Assembly (NCBI RefSeq): GCF_014306135.1
Contig: NZ_JACRWD010000001.1
Span: 186,001 to 250,000, forward strand
Source of the DNA: Paraclostridium hominis
Lineage (GTDB): Bacteria > Bacillota > Clostridia > Peptostreptococcales > Peptostreptococcaceae
DNA: 64,000 bases
Direction: 5' to 3'
In this document: positions 8,082 through 16,270 of the stretch, piece by piece
How positions within the stretch are numbered: position 1 is the first letter of the stretch
Layout: every line of letters begins with the position of its first letter
Notes under the pieces: generated by a model
What the model saw: the letters and a program-made list of their open reading frames with translations, nothing else
Told to the model about the DNA's origin: nothing
Databases searched by the model: none
Made by a program: the position numbers and the translations under genes

Positions 8082-8352
8082 CAAAATTCCTCCAATCCTA
8101 ATTAATTTATAGATGATATAGTTAATAATTGTTGTATTAACTGTATCTAATAGCATAATATTCATATATAGATAAATAGTTACACAAAATCTAAAAAATT
8201 AAAAAATGATGCAAAAGGTAGAAATTTAAATAAAGCAACATAATAAAAAGATTTTCTGGGAAATAATTAGATATAAGGTATGAATATCTTGAACTAATAT
8301 TGGGCTTTATGATAAAATAAGTTGCATGTTCACAAAAAAAAGAGGTGATTTA

Positions 8353-9213
8353 ATGAGCGAATTAGCAGGAAAAGGCTGTGAGATTATAGTTCCTTTTGAT
8401 GAAAGACAGCCACTTAAAGATATTGAAAGAAGTATAGTAAAAAGATATAGAAAAAATTTATGGTCAAAATTTATCAAAGCAATAAGAGCTTATGATTTAG
8501 TAGAAGAAGGCGACAAAATCGCAGTTGCTATATCTGGAGGAAAAGATAGTTTACTTATGGCTAAAATGTTTCAAGAATTAAAAAGACATAGTCCAGTAAA
8601 CTTTGAAGTAGAATTTATAGCTATGGACCCGGGATACCACAAAGATATAAGACAATTATTAGTAGATAACTGCGAATACTTAGATATACCTATACATCTA
8701 TTTGATTCTAGAATATTTGAAATTGCAGATGAAATAGCTAAAGACTATCCTTGCTACATGTGTGCTAGAATGAGAAGAGGAGCATTATATTCTAAAGCTG
8801 AAGAATTGGGATGTAATAAATTAGCACTTGGACATCACTACGATGATGTTATTGAAACTACAATGTTAAACTTATTATGTGCTGGAAACTTTAAAACAAT
8901 GCTTCCAAAGTTAAAATCTACTAACTTTGACGGAATACAAATAATAAGACCTTTATACTATATAAGAGAAGAACACATAGTAAGATTCATACAAAACAGT
9001 GGTATATGGCCACTTAACTGTGCTTGTATGGTAGCAGCTAAAAAGACTGGAAATAAAAGATATGAAATAAAAGATCTTATAAAAAGTTTAGGTGATAACT
9101 TTAAAGATGTTGAAAAGTCTATATTTAAGGCGGCGGAAAATGTAAATATGGATTCGGTATTAGGATGGCAACAAGATGGAGTTAAACATTCATTCCTAGA
9201 AAGATTTGAGTAG
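8353..9213 (+). CDS. TtcA-like tRNA 2-thiocytidine / thiolation ATPase
   Basis: A 286-residue protein of the TtcA/TtuA PP-loop family. The ATP pyrophosphatase loop SGGKDS is at residues 61-66. The CxxC pair is Cys134/Cys137 (CYMC), and LGHHYDDVIETTMLNLL is the second conserved block. Cys223 and Cys225 follow in WPLNCACM, in the place where TtcA has its third cluster ligand. Members bind a [4Fe-4S] cluster and transfer sulfur to a tRNA base, C32 in TtcA itself. The start at 8353 is chosen for the AGAGGTG site 6-7 bases upstream; an ATG at 8326 has none. A strong terminator follows directly. Which tRNA base is modified cannot be told. Confidence 0.85.
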   Translation: MSELAGKGCEIIVPFDERQPLKDIERSIVKRYRKNLWSKFIKAIRAYDLVEEGDKIAVAISGGKDSLLMAKMFQELKRHSPVNFEVEFIAMDPGYHKDIRQLLVDNCEYLDIPIHLFDSRIFEIADEIAKDYPCYMCARMRRGALYSKAEELGCNKLALGHHYDDVIETTMLNLLCAGNFKTMLPKLKSTNFDGIQIIRPLYYIREEHIVRFIQNSGIWPLNCACMVAAKKTGNKRYEIKDLIKSLGDNFKDVEKSIFKAAENVNMDSVLGWQQDGVKHSFLERFE

Positions 9214-9243
9214 GATGTACTTAGTACATCCTTTTTCTTTTAC
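9213..9243 (+). terminator. Rho-independent terminator
   Basis: GGATGTACT / AGTACATCC stem followed by TTTTTCTTTT, immediately after the stop of the TtcA-like gene. Confidence 0.9.
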
Positions 9244-9336
9244 GTTGATATTGAAGATAATGTATTATAAAATTATACTAGAATAAATTAACAATTAGTA
9301 AAATGTACTTTTAGGGTTTTAGAAAGGATGAAGGGG

Positions 9337-10359
9337 ATGAAAAAAATATATGTAGATTTTGAGATGAATATGTCAAATTCTAAGTATGGAAGAGATATAA
9401 ATAATGCAGATATTATTGCTATTGGGGCAGTTAAATACGATACAATAAATAAAAAAATTTCTAATTTTAAGTCTTTAATAAAGCCTGTTAGTAATATTAA
9501 TATATACCCTCATATAGAGGAACTTACAAAAATAACTAATGAAGATATTATTAAAGCACCCACCTATGAAGAAGTTATGAGGGATTTTAAGAAATGGTTA
9601 GGAAATTTTACAGAAATTGAGGGGATTTATACATTTGGAAATTTAGATTTAACTTGTTTTTCAAATACAGATAGAAGAAGTGCACAAAAGAACAATCATC
9701 CTAGATTTGTAAATAATATAAAAGATTTGTTTATAGATATAAAAAAACAATATTTAAACGAAGGGATTAGGTGCATTAATTATGTATCATTAAAAAACTT
9801 ACTGGAGTATTCAAATGTAGAATTTGATGGAGATGCACATGATCCTTTAGCTGATGCATATAACTTATTTATACTAGACAATACACTATCTTCCAATCGT
9901 AAAATAAGAGAATTATTAATTATTAAGGATATCATAAAAAATCCATTTATAGAAATAAATAAAGATTTAAAATCTAAATTTGAAGAATATAAAGATTGTA
10001 TACATAATAAAAAAAGTAATATAAAATTAGATGACTTATCTATAGAAATATTAAAAACATTTAAATTATATTTAGAATCTATAATTGATATTGATATACA
10101 TAATATTGAAGAAATAAAAGATATAAATAAAAAATTACTTATATTCGATAATCTTATCGATATAAAAAATGGAAATTTTTATTTATTAGAGAGTACATAC
10201 TTGGATATGATGGATTTAGTCGATGATTTATTTTATTATAGATTAAATAAAGAGGAATACAAGCAAGAATTAATTAAGATTATAGAATTATTTGAAGAAG
10301 ATTTAGAGTATGAAAATATAAATATAAATATAAAAAGTTTACTAGAAGCCAGCTACTAA
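9337..10359 (+). CDS. DEDDh 3'-5' exonuclease domain protein (KapD/ERI-1-like)
   Basis: A 340-residue protein. The first about 190 residues form a DnaQ-like exonuclease: YVDFEMN gives the first Asp-Glu pair. EELTKITNEDIIKAPTYEEV is Exo II-like, with the Asp further on in TFGNLDLTCF. AHDPLADAYNLF supplies the His and last Asp of the DEDDh set. Proteins with this spacing (KapD, ERI-1 group) trim RNA or DNA 3' ends. The remaining 150 residues are Lys/Asp/Ile-rich helices with no domain I recognise. The start at 9337 is preferred to the ATG at 9328 because the AAAGG site touches the latter. It is a single gene with a terminator overlapping its stop. Confidence 0.8.
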   Translation: MKKIYVDFEMNMSNSKYGRDINNADIIAIGAVKYDTINKKISNFKSLIKPVSNINIYPHIEELTKITNEDIIKAPTYEEVMRDFKKWLGNFTEIEGIYTFGNLDLTCFSNTDRRSAQKNNHPRFVNNIKDLFIDIKKQYLNEGIRCINYVSLKNLLEYSNVEFDGDAHDPLADAYNLFILDNTLSSNRKIRELLIIKDIIKNPFIEINKDLKSKFEEYKDCIHNKKSNIKLDDLSIEILKTFKLYLESIIDIDIHNIEEIKDINKKLLIFDNLIDIKNGNFYLLESTYLDMMDLVDDLFYYRLNKEEYKQELIKIIELFEEDLEYENININIKSLLEASY

Positions 10360-10390
10360 GCCGATTTGAGCAGTAGCTGGTTAGTTTTTA
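10348..10390 (+). terminator. Rho-independent terminator overlapping the exonuclease stop
   Basis: CCAGCTACT / AGTAGCTGG stem with a 14-base loop, then TTAGTTTTTA. Confidence 0.8.
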
Positions 10391-10436
10391 TGCCTATAAA
10401 AAATATTAAATATAGTAAAAAAATTTAGAAAATTTA

Positions 10437-10466
10437 TTGCATTATGGTAAGAAAATAGAATATAAT
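10437..10466 (+). promoter_or_regulatory. SigA-type promoter of the PTS EIIC gene
   Basis: TTGCAT at 10437-10442 and a consensus TATAAT at 10461-10466 are separated by 18 bases. Confidence 0.55.
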
Positions 10467-10473
10467 AGAGGAA

Positions 10474-10489
10474 AGAAAAACGTTTTGCT
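10474..10489 (+). promoter_or_regulatory. cre-like (CcpA) site
   Basis: AGAAAAACGTTTTGCT has the AAAACGTTTT core of catabolite-response elements. It lies just downstream of the -10, where bound CcpA would block transcription of a sugar permease. The outer positions do not match the 14-base consensus well. Confidence 0.35.
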
Positions 10490-10518
10490 ACTTGAATAAG
10501 ACAAGAGGAGGCTTTAAA

Positions 10519-11532
10519 ATGGAAGTTTTAAAAGGAACAATTCTATTACTAATGGTGCTGGCCGCATTTTCTATATTTAGTTATAAGGCACCACATGGTA
10601 TGAAAGCAATGGGGGCATTAGCAAATGCAGCATGTGCTACATTCTTAGTCGAAGCAATACAATTCTCACTTCTAGGAAATACAATCGGGATACCATTTCT
10701 TAGTGAATTAGGATCAATTAGTGGAAAATTAGGTGGTTTAGCAGCAGCATCACTAACTATGGGTGCTTTAGGAGTTTCGCCTGTATATTCAATGTTACTA
10801 GGAATAACATGTTCTGGATTAGGAATATTACCAGGATTCATAGCAGGATACTTAATGTCATTTGCCGTTAAATTCTTAGAAGAAAAAGTACCACCAGGAC
10901 TTGATTTATTAGTTATGGTAATTGTAATGGCACCTATAACAAGAATGATAGGGGTATCATTAGAGCCTGTAGTAAATTCTACTTTATTAAGCATAGGTGA
11001 TATAATCGCTGGTTCAACAGACTCAAGCCCAATAATAATGGGATTAATTATAGGAGGATTCTTTACTTTATTATCAACATCTCCATTAAGTTCTATGGCA
11101 CTTACAGCAATGCTAGGTTTAACTGGACTACCTATGGGAATAGCTGCATTATCTATATCAGCTACATCTTTTGCAAATTTCGTATTATTTAAAAAATTAA
11201 AATTTGGAGATACAAGAGATACTATATCTGTAGTAATAGAACCATTAACTCAAGCAGATATAATTTCAGCAAATCCAATACCAATATATGTAACAAACTT
11301 CATAAGTGGAGCTCTTTGTGGAGTAGTAGTAGCAGCTATGGGACTTATAAACAATGCACCGGGAACAGCAGCACCTTCAGCTGGATTACCTGTTATGTTT
11401 GCATATAACCCAGCACAAGAAGTTTTAATATGTATGGCTATATGTGCTGTTATAAGTACTATTGTAGGATTTACAGGAAGTTATGTATTTAGAAATCACA
11501 AAATAGTTACAGCAGCAGAAATAAGAGGTTAG
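10519..11532 (+). CDS. PTS system EIIC permease (PTS_EIIC_2 family), orphan
   Basis: A 337-residue polytopic membrane protein, very rich in Gly, Ala and Leu, with about nine or ten helices. The sequence style (APHGMKAMGALANAACATFL, KLGGLAAASLTMGALGVSP, IGGFFTLLSTSPLSSMALT, NPIPIYVTNFISGALCG) matches the PTS_EIIC_2 family of predicted phosphotransferase permeases. The start at 10519 follows GAGGAGG by eight bases; an upstream in-frame TTG at 10492 has no site. No EIIA or EIIB gene is near, so it either borrows these from other systems or works without phosphorylation. The substrate is unknown. A cre-like site in its leader suggests carbon repression. Confidence 0.82.
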   Translation: MEVLKGTILLLMVLAAFSIFSYKAPHGMKAMGALANAACATFLVEAIQFSLLGNTIGIPFLSELGSISGKLGGLAAASLTMGALGVSPVYSMLLGITCSGLGILPGFIAGYLMSFAVKFLEEKVPPGLDLLVMVIVMAPITRMIGVSLEPVVNSTLLSIGDIIAGSTDSSPIIMGLIIGGFFTLLSTSPLSSMALTAMLGLTGLPMGIAALSISATSFANFVLFKKLKFGDTRDTISVVIEPLTQADIISANPIPIYVTNFISGALCGVVVAAMGLINNAPGTAAPSAGLPVMFAYNPAQEVLICMAICAVISTIVGFTGSYVFRNHKIVTAAEIRG

Positions 11533-11561
11533 ATTAAAAAAATATTAAATTATAAAATAAT

Positions 11562-11634
11562 AGGCTATATTAAGATAAAGTTAGTTATGTAAAAAATATT
11601 ACTTACTAAATTTATTTTGATATAGTCTTTTTTT
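11562..11634 (+). terminator. Probable terminator after the PTS gene
   Basis: AGGCTATATTA and TGATATAGTCTTT pair across a large AT-rich loop and run into TTTTTTT. Confidence 0.5.
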
Positions 11635-11725
11635 ATTAGTATTAATATGTCGTATGATTAAAATCATTTTTTTGGACTTGCATATATAAATTTATATTAT
11701 AAGTATATATGTGGGAGGGATTTTA

Positions 11726-12910
11726 GTGGATAGTATAAAGTCATATTTTGAAATAGTATTTTTAATTTTTATTATTTTATCAGGGATTTTTATAGGAATG
11801 AAGTTGATTTTAACAGTTATTGAAATTAGAAAAAATACTTCAAGAAAAATAGTAAGTAGATGTAAATCAAATAAACCTACTTTATTAAGAGGAGAAAGTG
11901 GTGATAGTTATAATCAAGGTAGTAGTTTTTTAAATAGTGATATGTATACGTCCAAGAAAAAAGTTAAAAAACATGATAAATATGAAATTGTAAAATATGA
12001 CAATGGAGATATTTATAAAGGAGAATTGATAGAAGGAAAGAGAAGTGGATTTGGAGTTTGCATATTTGCTAATAAAGATAGATATGAGGGATTATGGAAA
12101 GAAGATTCAATGCATAGTATAGGAAAATACTTATATACTGATGGGTCAATTTATAGTGGAGACTTTAAGTTTGGAGTAATTGAAGGTATTGGAATGTATA
12201 CATTTCCTAATAAAGATATATATAAAGGTGAGTTTAAAAATGGACTTAGAACAGGTAAAGGAATCATATCTTACAATAATGGAGATAAATTTATAGGGAT
12301 TTTTAAAGATGGATTAAGAAATGGAAGAGGAAGATATATATCAATTAATGGAGATATTTATGAAGGAGAGTATAGTGAAGATAAACTAAATGGTAAAGGA
12401 ACTTATTCTTATTCATGTGGGAGTAAGTATATTGGAGAGTTTAAAAATAATGTGTATAATGGTCATGGATGTTATACAAATGAAAATGGTGACATATATG
12501 AAGGTGAATTTAAATATGGATATAAAAAGGGATATGGAGTGTTAAAGTTTAAGAATGGAGAAATTTATAAAGGGGACTTTAAAGACGATTTATTTCATGG
12601 TAAAGGAGCTTACTTTTATAGAGATAAATCTATATATGAAGGTGACTATGAAAATGGGTTAAGATGTGGAGTAGGTGCTTTTACTTGTGATATTTATAGA
12701 TATATCGGTGAATGGAAAGAAGATTGTAAGTATGGAGTTGGAACATATTACTTATTAGATAAAGCAAAGTTTGAAGTAAATATAAAAGATAATATTATAA
12801 CGCAAGGTACTTATATAAAAGAAAACAAAGAAGATATAAAAGTAAAAGATATAGATATAAGTAAAGATGAAAAAGAAATTATAAGAAATTTATCTAAGAT
12901 TATAAAGTAG
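11726..12910 (+). CDS. Membrane-anchored MORN-repeat protein
   Basis: A 394-residue protein with one N-terminal membrane helix (about residues 7-33, YFEIVFLIFIILSGIFIGM) and a basic linker. From about residue 85 to 355 it has around a dozen MORN repeats, each of the form NGDIYKGEFKNGLRTGKG. MORN repeats form an elongated beta-meander that in other proteins binds lipids or acts as a scaffold. No other domain is seen, and the acidic/lysine-rich tail lacks a motif. The GTG start at 11726 follows GGGAGGG by six bases; the GTG at 11711 overlaps that site. The NfeD-stomatin pair follows 80 bases later on the same strand, so a shared role at membrane microdomains is possible but is inference. Confidence 0.85.
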   Translation: MDSIKSYFEIVFLIFIILSGIFIGMKLILTVIEIRKNTSRKIVSRCKSNKPTLLRGESGDSYNQGSSFLNSDMYTSKKKVKKHDKYEIVKYDNGDIYKGELIEGKRSGFGVCIFANKDRYEGLWKEDSMHSIGKYLYTDGSIYSGDFKFGVIEGIGMYTFPNKDIYKGEFKNGLRTGKGIISYNNGDKFIGIFKDGLRNGRGRYISINGDIYEGEYSEDKLNGKGTYSYSCGSKYIGEFKNNVYNGHGCYTNENGDIYEGEFKYGYKKGYGVLKFKNGEIYKGDFKDDLFHGKGAYFYRDKSIYEGDYENGLRCGVGAFTCDIYRYIGEWKEDCKYGVGTYYLLDKAKFEVNIKDNIITQGTYIKENKEDIKVKDIDISKDEKEIIRNLSKIIK

Positions 12911-12990
12911 TTACAATAAAGATACAAAATATATGTTAATATACAAAAATATTTAAAATAAATATATATTATATTTAAGGAGGAGGTTAT

Positions 12991-13416
12991 ATGTTTTTAA
13001 CATGGATTATAATAGGGATAATATTACTAATAATTGAGTCGAGCACCATAAGCTTTGTTTCTCTATTCTTTGCTATTGGATGTTTTGTAGCAGGATTATC
13101 CTCACTAATAGTTTCATCAATAGGAACTCAAATCATAATAATGTGTATTGTTTCAATTATAGGAGTAATATTTGGTAGAAAAATACTTCAAAAATATTTT
13201 GATGTTAACAAAGAAGTAAAACCATCTACTATAAATGCTTTAATTGGAAAAATTGGAGTTGTGACAAAAGAAATAAATCAAGATGGTATAGGTTTAGTTA
13301 AAATAGAAGGAGAAGTATGGAGTGCAACTTCAGTTGATTCAAAATATATACCTAAAGATGTAAACGTTTTAATAAAGTATATAGATGGAGTAAAATTAGT
13401 AGTAGAAAAAATATAA
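12991..13416 (+). CDS. NfeD-like membrane protein
   Basis: A 141-residue protein of the short NfeD class. Three close N-terminal membrane helices (about 2-75) are followed by an OB-fold domain (about 80-141) with the typical start LIGKIGVVTKEINQDGIGLVKIEGEVWSA and end GVKLVVEKI. Proteins of this class are partners of SPFH/stomatin proteins, and the stomatin gene follows after 18 bases. Together they are thought to organise membrane microdomains. AGGAGG lies seven bases before the ATG. Confidence 0.9.
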   Translation: MFLTWIIIGIILLIIESSTISFVSLFFAIGCFVAGLSSLIVSSIGTQIIIMCIVSIIGVIFGRKILQKYFDVNKEVKPSTINALIGKIGVVTKEINQDGIGLVKIEGEVWSATSVDSKYIPKDVNVLIKYIDGVKLVVEKI

Positions 13417-13434
13417 GGGGAGGTAAATTTTAAT

Positions 13435-14373
13435 ATGTTTACAACAATATTTTTTACTGTTTTAATAATTTTAGTTATAGTTTTAGCTATATCTACTATT
13501 AAAATAGTAAAGCAATCAGAAGTTATAATTGTAGAAAGATTAGGAAAGTACAAAATGACAGGAGAGTCAGGTCTTAACATAGTTGTACCAATATTAGATA
13601 GAGTAGTTAGAAGGATTGACCTTAGAACTCAAGTTATAGATTCACCGCCACAAGCTGTTATAACTAAAGATAATGTTACTATGTCAATAGATACTGTAGT
13701 TTATTATCAAATAACAGACTCATTTAAAGCTACTTATGAAATAGCGAACTTAGTTCAAGCTATAAAGTATTTAACTACAACTACTTTAAGAGATGTAATA
13801 GGTACTATGGAATTGGATAAAACATTATCTTCAAGAGATGATGTAAATAATAAGTTAAGAATTATACTTGATGAAGCCACTGATAAATGGGGCGTTAGAG
13901 TAGAAAGAGTTGAAATAAAAAATATAGAACTTCCAGAAGATATAAAAGAAGCTATGGAAAAACAAATGAGAGCTGAAAGAGAAAAGCGTGCTATGATACT
14001 TCAAGCAGAAGGTAAAAAGCAAGCTGCTATAACTGAATCTCAAGGTCTTAAAGAATCTCAAATATTAAAGGCAGAAGGTGAAAAACAAACTGCTATTTTA
14101 CATGCAGAGGCACAAAGAGAAGCTCAAATAAGAAAAGCAGAAGGTGAAGCTGAAGCTATTAAAAAAGTTGCAGAAGCTGAAGCTAGTAAAGTAAAAATGG
14201 TATATGATGCACTTAAAAATGCAAATATAGATGAAGCTATGTTATCTGTTAAGTATGTAGAAGCTTTAAATGAAATGGCTAAGGGTGATAACAAGGTATT
14301 TGTACCTTATGAAGCACAAGGTCTACTTGGTAGCATAGGAGCAATAAAAGAAATAATATCTGATAAAAAATAA
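13435..14373 (+). CDS. SPFH domain / stomatin-like protein (slipin, QmcA type)
   Basis: A 312-residue protein. A single N-terminal membrane helix (about 3-25) precedes an SPFH/band-7 domain (IIVERLGKYKMTGESGLNIVVPILDRV, RTQVIDSPPQAVITKDNV). A long Glu/Lys/Ala-rich coiled coil follows (about 175-265, repeated EGKKQAAI, EGEKQTAIL, AEAQREAQIRKAEGEAEA). The final VPYEAQGLLGSIGAIKE resembles the tails of QmcA/slipin-2 proteins. It should form ring-shaped oligomers on the cytoplasmic or outer face with its NfeD partner encoded just upstream. Confidence 0.93.
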   Translation: MFTTIFFTVLIILVIVLAISTIKIVKQSEVIIVERLGKYKMTGESGLNIVVPILDRVVRRIDLRTQVIDSPPQAVITKDNVTMSIDTVVYYQITDSFKATYEIANLVQAIKYLTTTTLRDVIGTMELDKTLSSRDDVNNKLRIILDEATDKWGVRVERVEIKNIELPEDIKEAMEKQMRAEREKRAMILQAEGKKQAAITESQGLKESQILKAEGEKQTAILHAEAQREAQIRKAEGEAEAIKKVAEAEASKVKMVYDALKNANIDEAMLSVKYVEALNEMAKGDNKVFVPYEAQGLLGSIGAIKEIISDKK

Positions 14374-14407
14374 AAATTAAAAAAATTTAAATATATAATT
14401 TTTAAAT

Positions 14408-14452
14408 AAAAAATGTTTCAAAAAGTTTTTATAACTATTTTGAGGCATTTTT
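14408..14452 (+). terminator. Rho-independent terminator
   Basis: AAAATGTTTCAAAA pairs (with G-U pairs) with TTTTGAGGCATTTT, followed by TTTTTT. Confidence 0.8.
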
Positions 14453-14548
14453 TTATTTGAATAAATAACATATCCTTTGTAATTATCACAATATAACAAT
14501 TAAGTGTATATAATTGAGTATAAAATTTTATTTAGGTGGTGTGTTTTT

Positions 14549-15478
14549 ATGTATAAAATGAAGTTATTACCTTATAAGGTTACTGAAGTTGGTAGAGATA
14601 TTAATGTAAGTTCTTATGGAGTAAAAATGATTAGGGCTGATAAATTTTGGAATAAGTCTAGTAGTGGTGAGGGTATAACTGTAGCTATTATAGATACAGG
14701 ATGTGATATAAATCATGTTGTACTTAAGGATAAAATTATTCACACTAGAAATTTCACTAAAGATGATGAATCTAATAAATTATTAGTTAATGATTATATC
14801 GGACATGGTACTCATGTTGCTGGGATTGTTCACAGTGTAGCACCTGCTTGTAATTTAATGATATTAAAAGCCTTAGATAGACATGGAGAAGGTGAGTACA
14901 AGTGGACTATAAATGCTATAAATTATGCAATTAGCCAAAAGGTAGATATTATAAGTATGTCGTTAGGAGGATATTTAGATGATGAAAATTTGCATAAAGC
15001 TGTTAAAAAAGCCGTAAGTAATAATATATTAGTAGTTTGTGCAGCTGGAAATGATGGAGATAATAATTCTATAACTAATGAATTTTCTTATCCTGCTTCA
15101 TATAGTGAAGTTATTTCAGTAGGTGCTGTAGATGAAAAAGCTAAACCAGCTTATTTTTCAAATAGTAATAATTTAATAGATGTTATGGCTCCAGGAGTTG
15201 GAATTTTGTCAACGTTTAAAAATAACTCATATGCTATTTTAGATGGAACTAGTATGGCGGCACCTCACGTTAGTGGTTCTTTAGCACTTATAAAAAATTA
15301 TTCAAACAAAGAGTTTAAAAGGATGTTAAGTGAGTCAGAGATATATGCTCAACTTATAAAATTTACTTTAGATTTACATTATGATAAAAATATGCAAGGA
15401 AATGGATTAGTATTTTTAGAAACTCCTAAAATGCCTAAGAAAATGTTTAAAAATGGACAAGTGAAAATTACAAAGTGA
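14549..15478 (+). CDS. Intracellular subtilisin-like serine protease (S8)
   Basis: A 309-residue subtilase. Catalytic residues are Asp49 (IIDTGCD), His86 (GHGTHVAG) and Ser235 (GTSMAAPH), with the oxyanion Asn in CAAGNDG. There is no signal peptide and only a short N-terminal extension (LPYKVTEV), as in intracellular serine proteases of Bacillus, whose N-terminal LIPY-type stretch keeps the enzyme inactive until cleaved; LLPYKV here could do the same. The start at 14549 follows AGGTGG by nine bases; an earlier in-frame ATG at 14504 has none. Single gene between two terminators. Confidence 0.92.
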   Translation: MYKMKLLPYKVTEVGRDINVSSYGVKMIRADKFWNKSSSGEGITVAIIDTGCDINHVVLKDKIIHTRNFTKDDESNKLLVNDYIGHGTHVAGIVHSVAPACNLMILKALDRHGEGEYKWTINAINYAISQKVDIISMSLGGYLDDENLHKAVKKAVSNNILVVCAAGNDGDNNSITNEFSYPASYSEVISVGAVDEKAKPAYFSNSNNLIDVMAPGVGILSTFKNNSYAILDGTSMAAPHVSGSLALIKNYSNKEFKRMLSESEIYAQLIKFTLDLHYDKNMQGNGLVFLETPKMPKKMFKNGQVKITK

Positions 15479-15512
15479 TTAAGCTAAATTTAAATTTTTT
15501 TATTAGTATTTT

Positions 15513-15550
15513 AAGGCAATGGTAAATTTCATATTATCATTGTTTTTTTA
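15513..15550 (+). terminator. Rho-independent terminator
   Basis: CAATGGTA / TATCATTG stem and a run of seven T after the subtilase gene. Confidence 0.75.
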
Positions 15551-15600
15551 TTTGTTATAATTATATATACTTATACTTATGAAAATGAGAGGAGTAATTT

Positions 15601-16104
15601 ATGAAAAAAGATTATGTAGTAGTAGATTTAGAAACTACAGGCCTTGATCCATATAAAGGCTGTGAAATTATAGAAATAGGAGTTACAGAGATAAATAATA
15701 ATAAAATAGGAAGAAATTATTCTAGGCTAATAAAACCAAACGGAATAATTCCTAGTCTTATAACTGATATAACTAATATAAGTAATGAGATGGTAGAAAA
15801 TGAAAAAAGTCTAGAAGAGGTTTTACCCAAATTTAGACAATATATAGGTGATAAAACTATAATTGCTCATAATGCTAAGTTTGACTTGAAATTTTTAAAT
15901 TATTATTTAAATAAAATGGGATTAGAGCCTATAAATAATTATATATGTACATTAGAATTATTAAAACAAAATAAAGAATATAAAGGTAAGAATAAAAAAT
16001 TAGAAACTGCGTGTGAATATTATAATATAGAAAATAAAAATGCACATAGGGCAGATAGTGATACACTAGCAACTGCTAAATTATTTCTTATACTTAATAA
16101 ATAA
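15601..16104 (+). CDS. DnaQ-like 3'-5' exonuclease (PolC-type/epsilon fold)
   Basis: A 167-residue single-domain DEDDh exonuclease. VVVDLETTGLDP carries the first Asp and Glu. IIAHNAKFDLKFLNYYL has the Exo II Asp, and NAHRADSDTLATAKLFL the His and final Asp of Exo III. Length and motifs fit the free-standing relatives of the proofreading domain of DNA polymerase III. Substrate choice (DNA repair or RNA trimming) cannot be read from the sequence. Good AGGAG site seven bases upstream; terminator directly after. Confidence 0.9.
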   Translation: MKKDYVVVDLETTGLDPYKGCEIIEIGVTEINNNKIGRNYSRLIKPNGIIPSLITDITNISNEMVENEKSLEEVLPKFRQYIGDKTIIAHNAKFDLKFLNYYLNKMGLEPINNYICTLELLKQNKEYKGKNKKLETACEYYNIENKNAHRADSDTLATAKLFLILNK

Positions 16105-16109
16105 TAGAG

Positions 16110-16156
16110 AGCTTTCATATTAATTTAAATTAGTGTGAAAGCTTTTGTATTTTTTG
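16110..16156 (+). terminator. Rho-independent terminator
   Basis: AGCTTTCATATTAA pairs with TTAGTGTGAAAGCT, with a T-rich tail. Confidence 0.85.
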
Positions 16157-16222
16157 TGTTTATTTAGGAATTAAAATCATAGTATATATAAGTTACAATA
16201 AGCACAGTTAGGAGTGACATTT

Positions 16223-16270
16223 ATGGGGGTTGTATTAGAATTATTTTTAGGTGGTGATACTATATTATGA
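16223..16270 (+). CDS. Possible 15-residue leader ORF coupled to the kinase gene
   Basis: ATG at 16223 with TTAGGAG eight bases upstream opens a 15-codon ORF reading MGVVLELFLGGDTIL. Its TGA overlaps the kinase ATG as ATGA. The inner GGTGGTGATAC also acts as the kinase's ribosome site. The arrangement fits translational coupling. No regulatory codon run is present. It may be chance in such AT-rich DNA, but the site-start-stop geometry is tidy. Confidence 0.4.
   Translation: MGVVLELFLGGDTIL

Noticed and set aside
8082..8165. Upstream extension of cotJA by 28 residues
   Set aside because: No ribosome site for the distal ATG, and the GGAGG for the GTG at 8081 lies within it; CotJA proteins are short.
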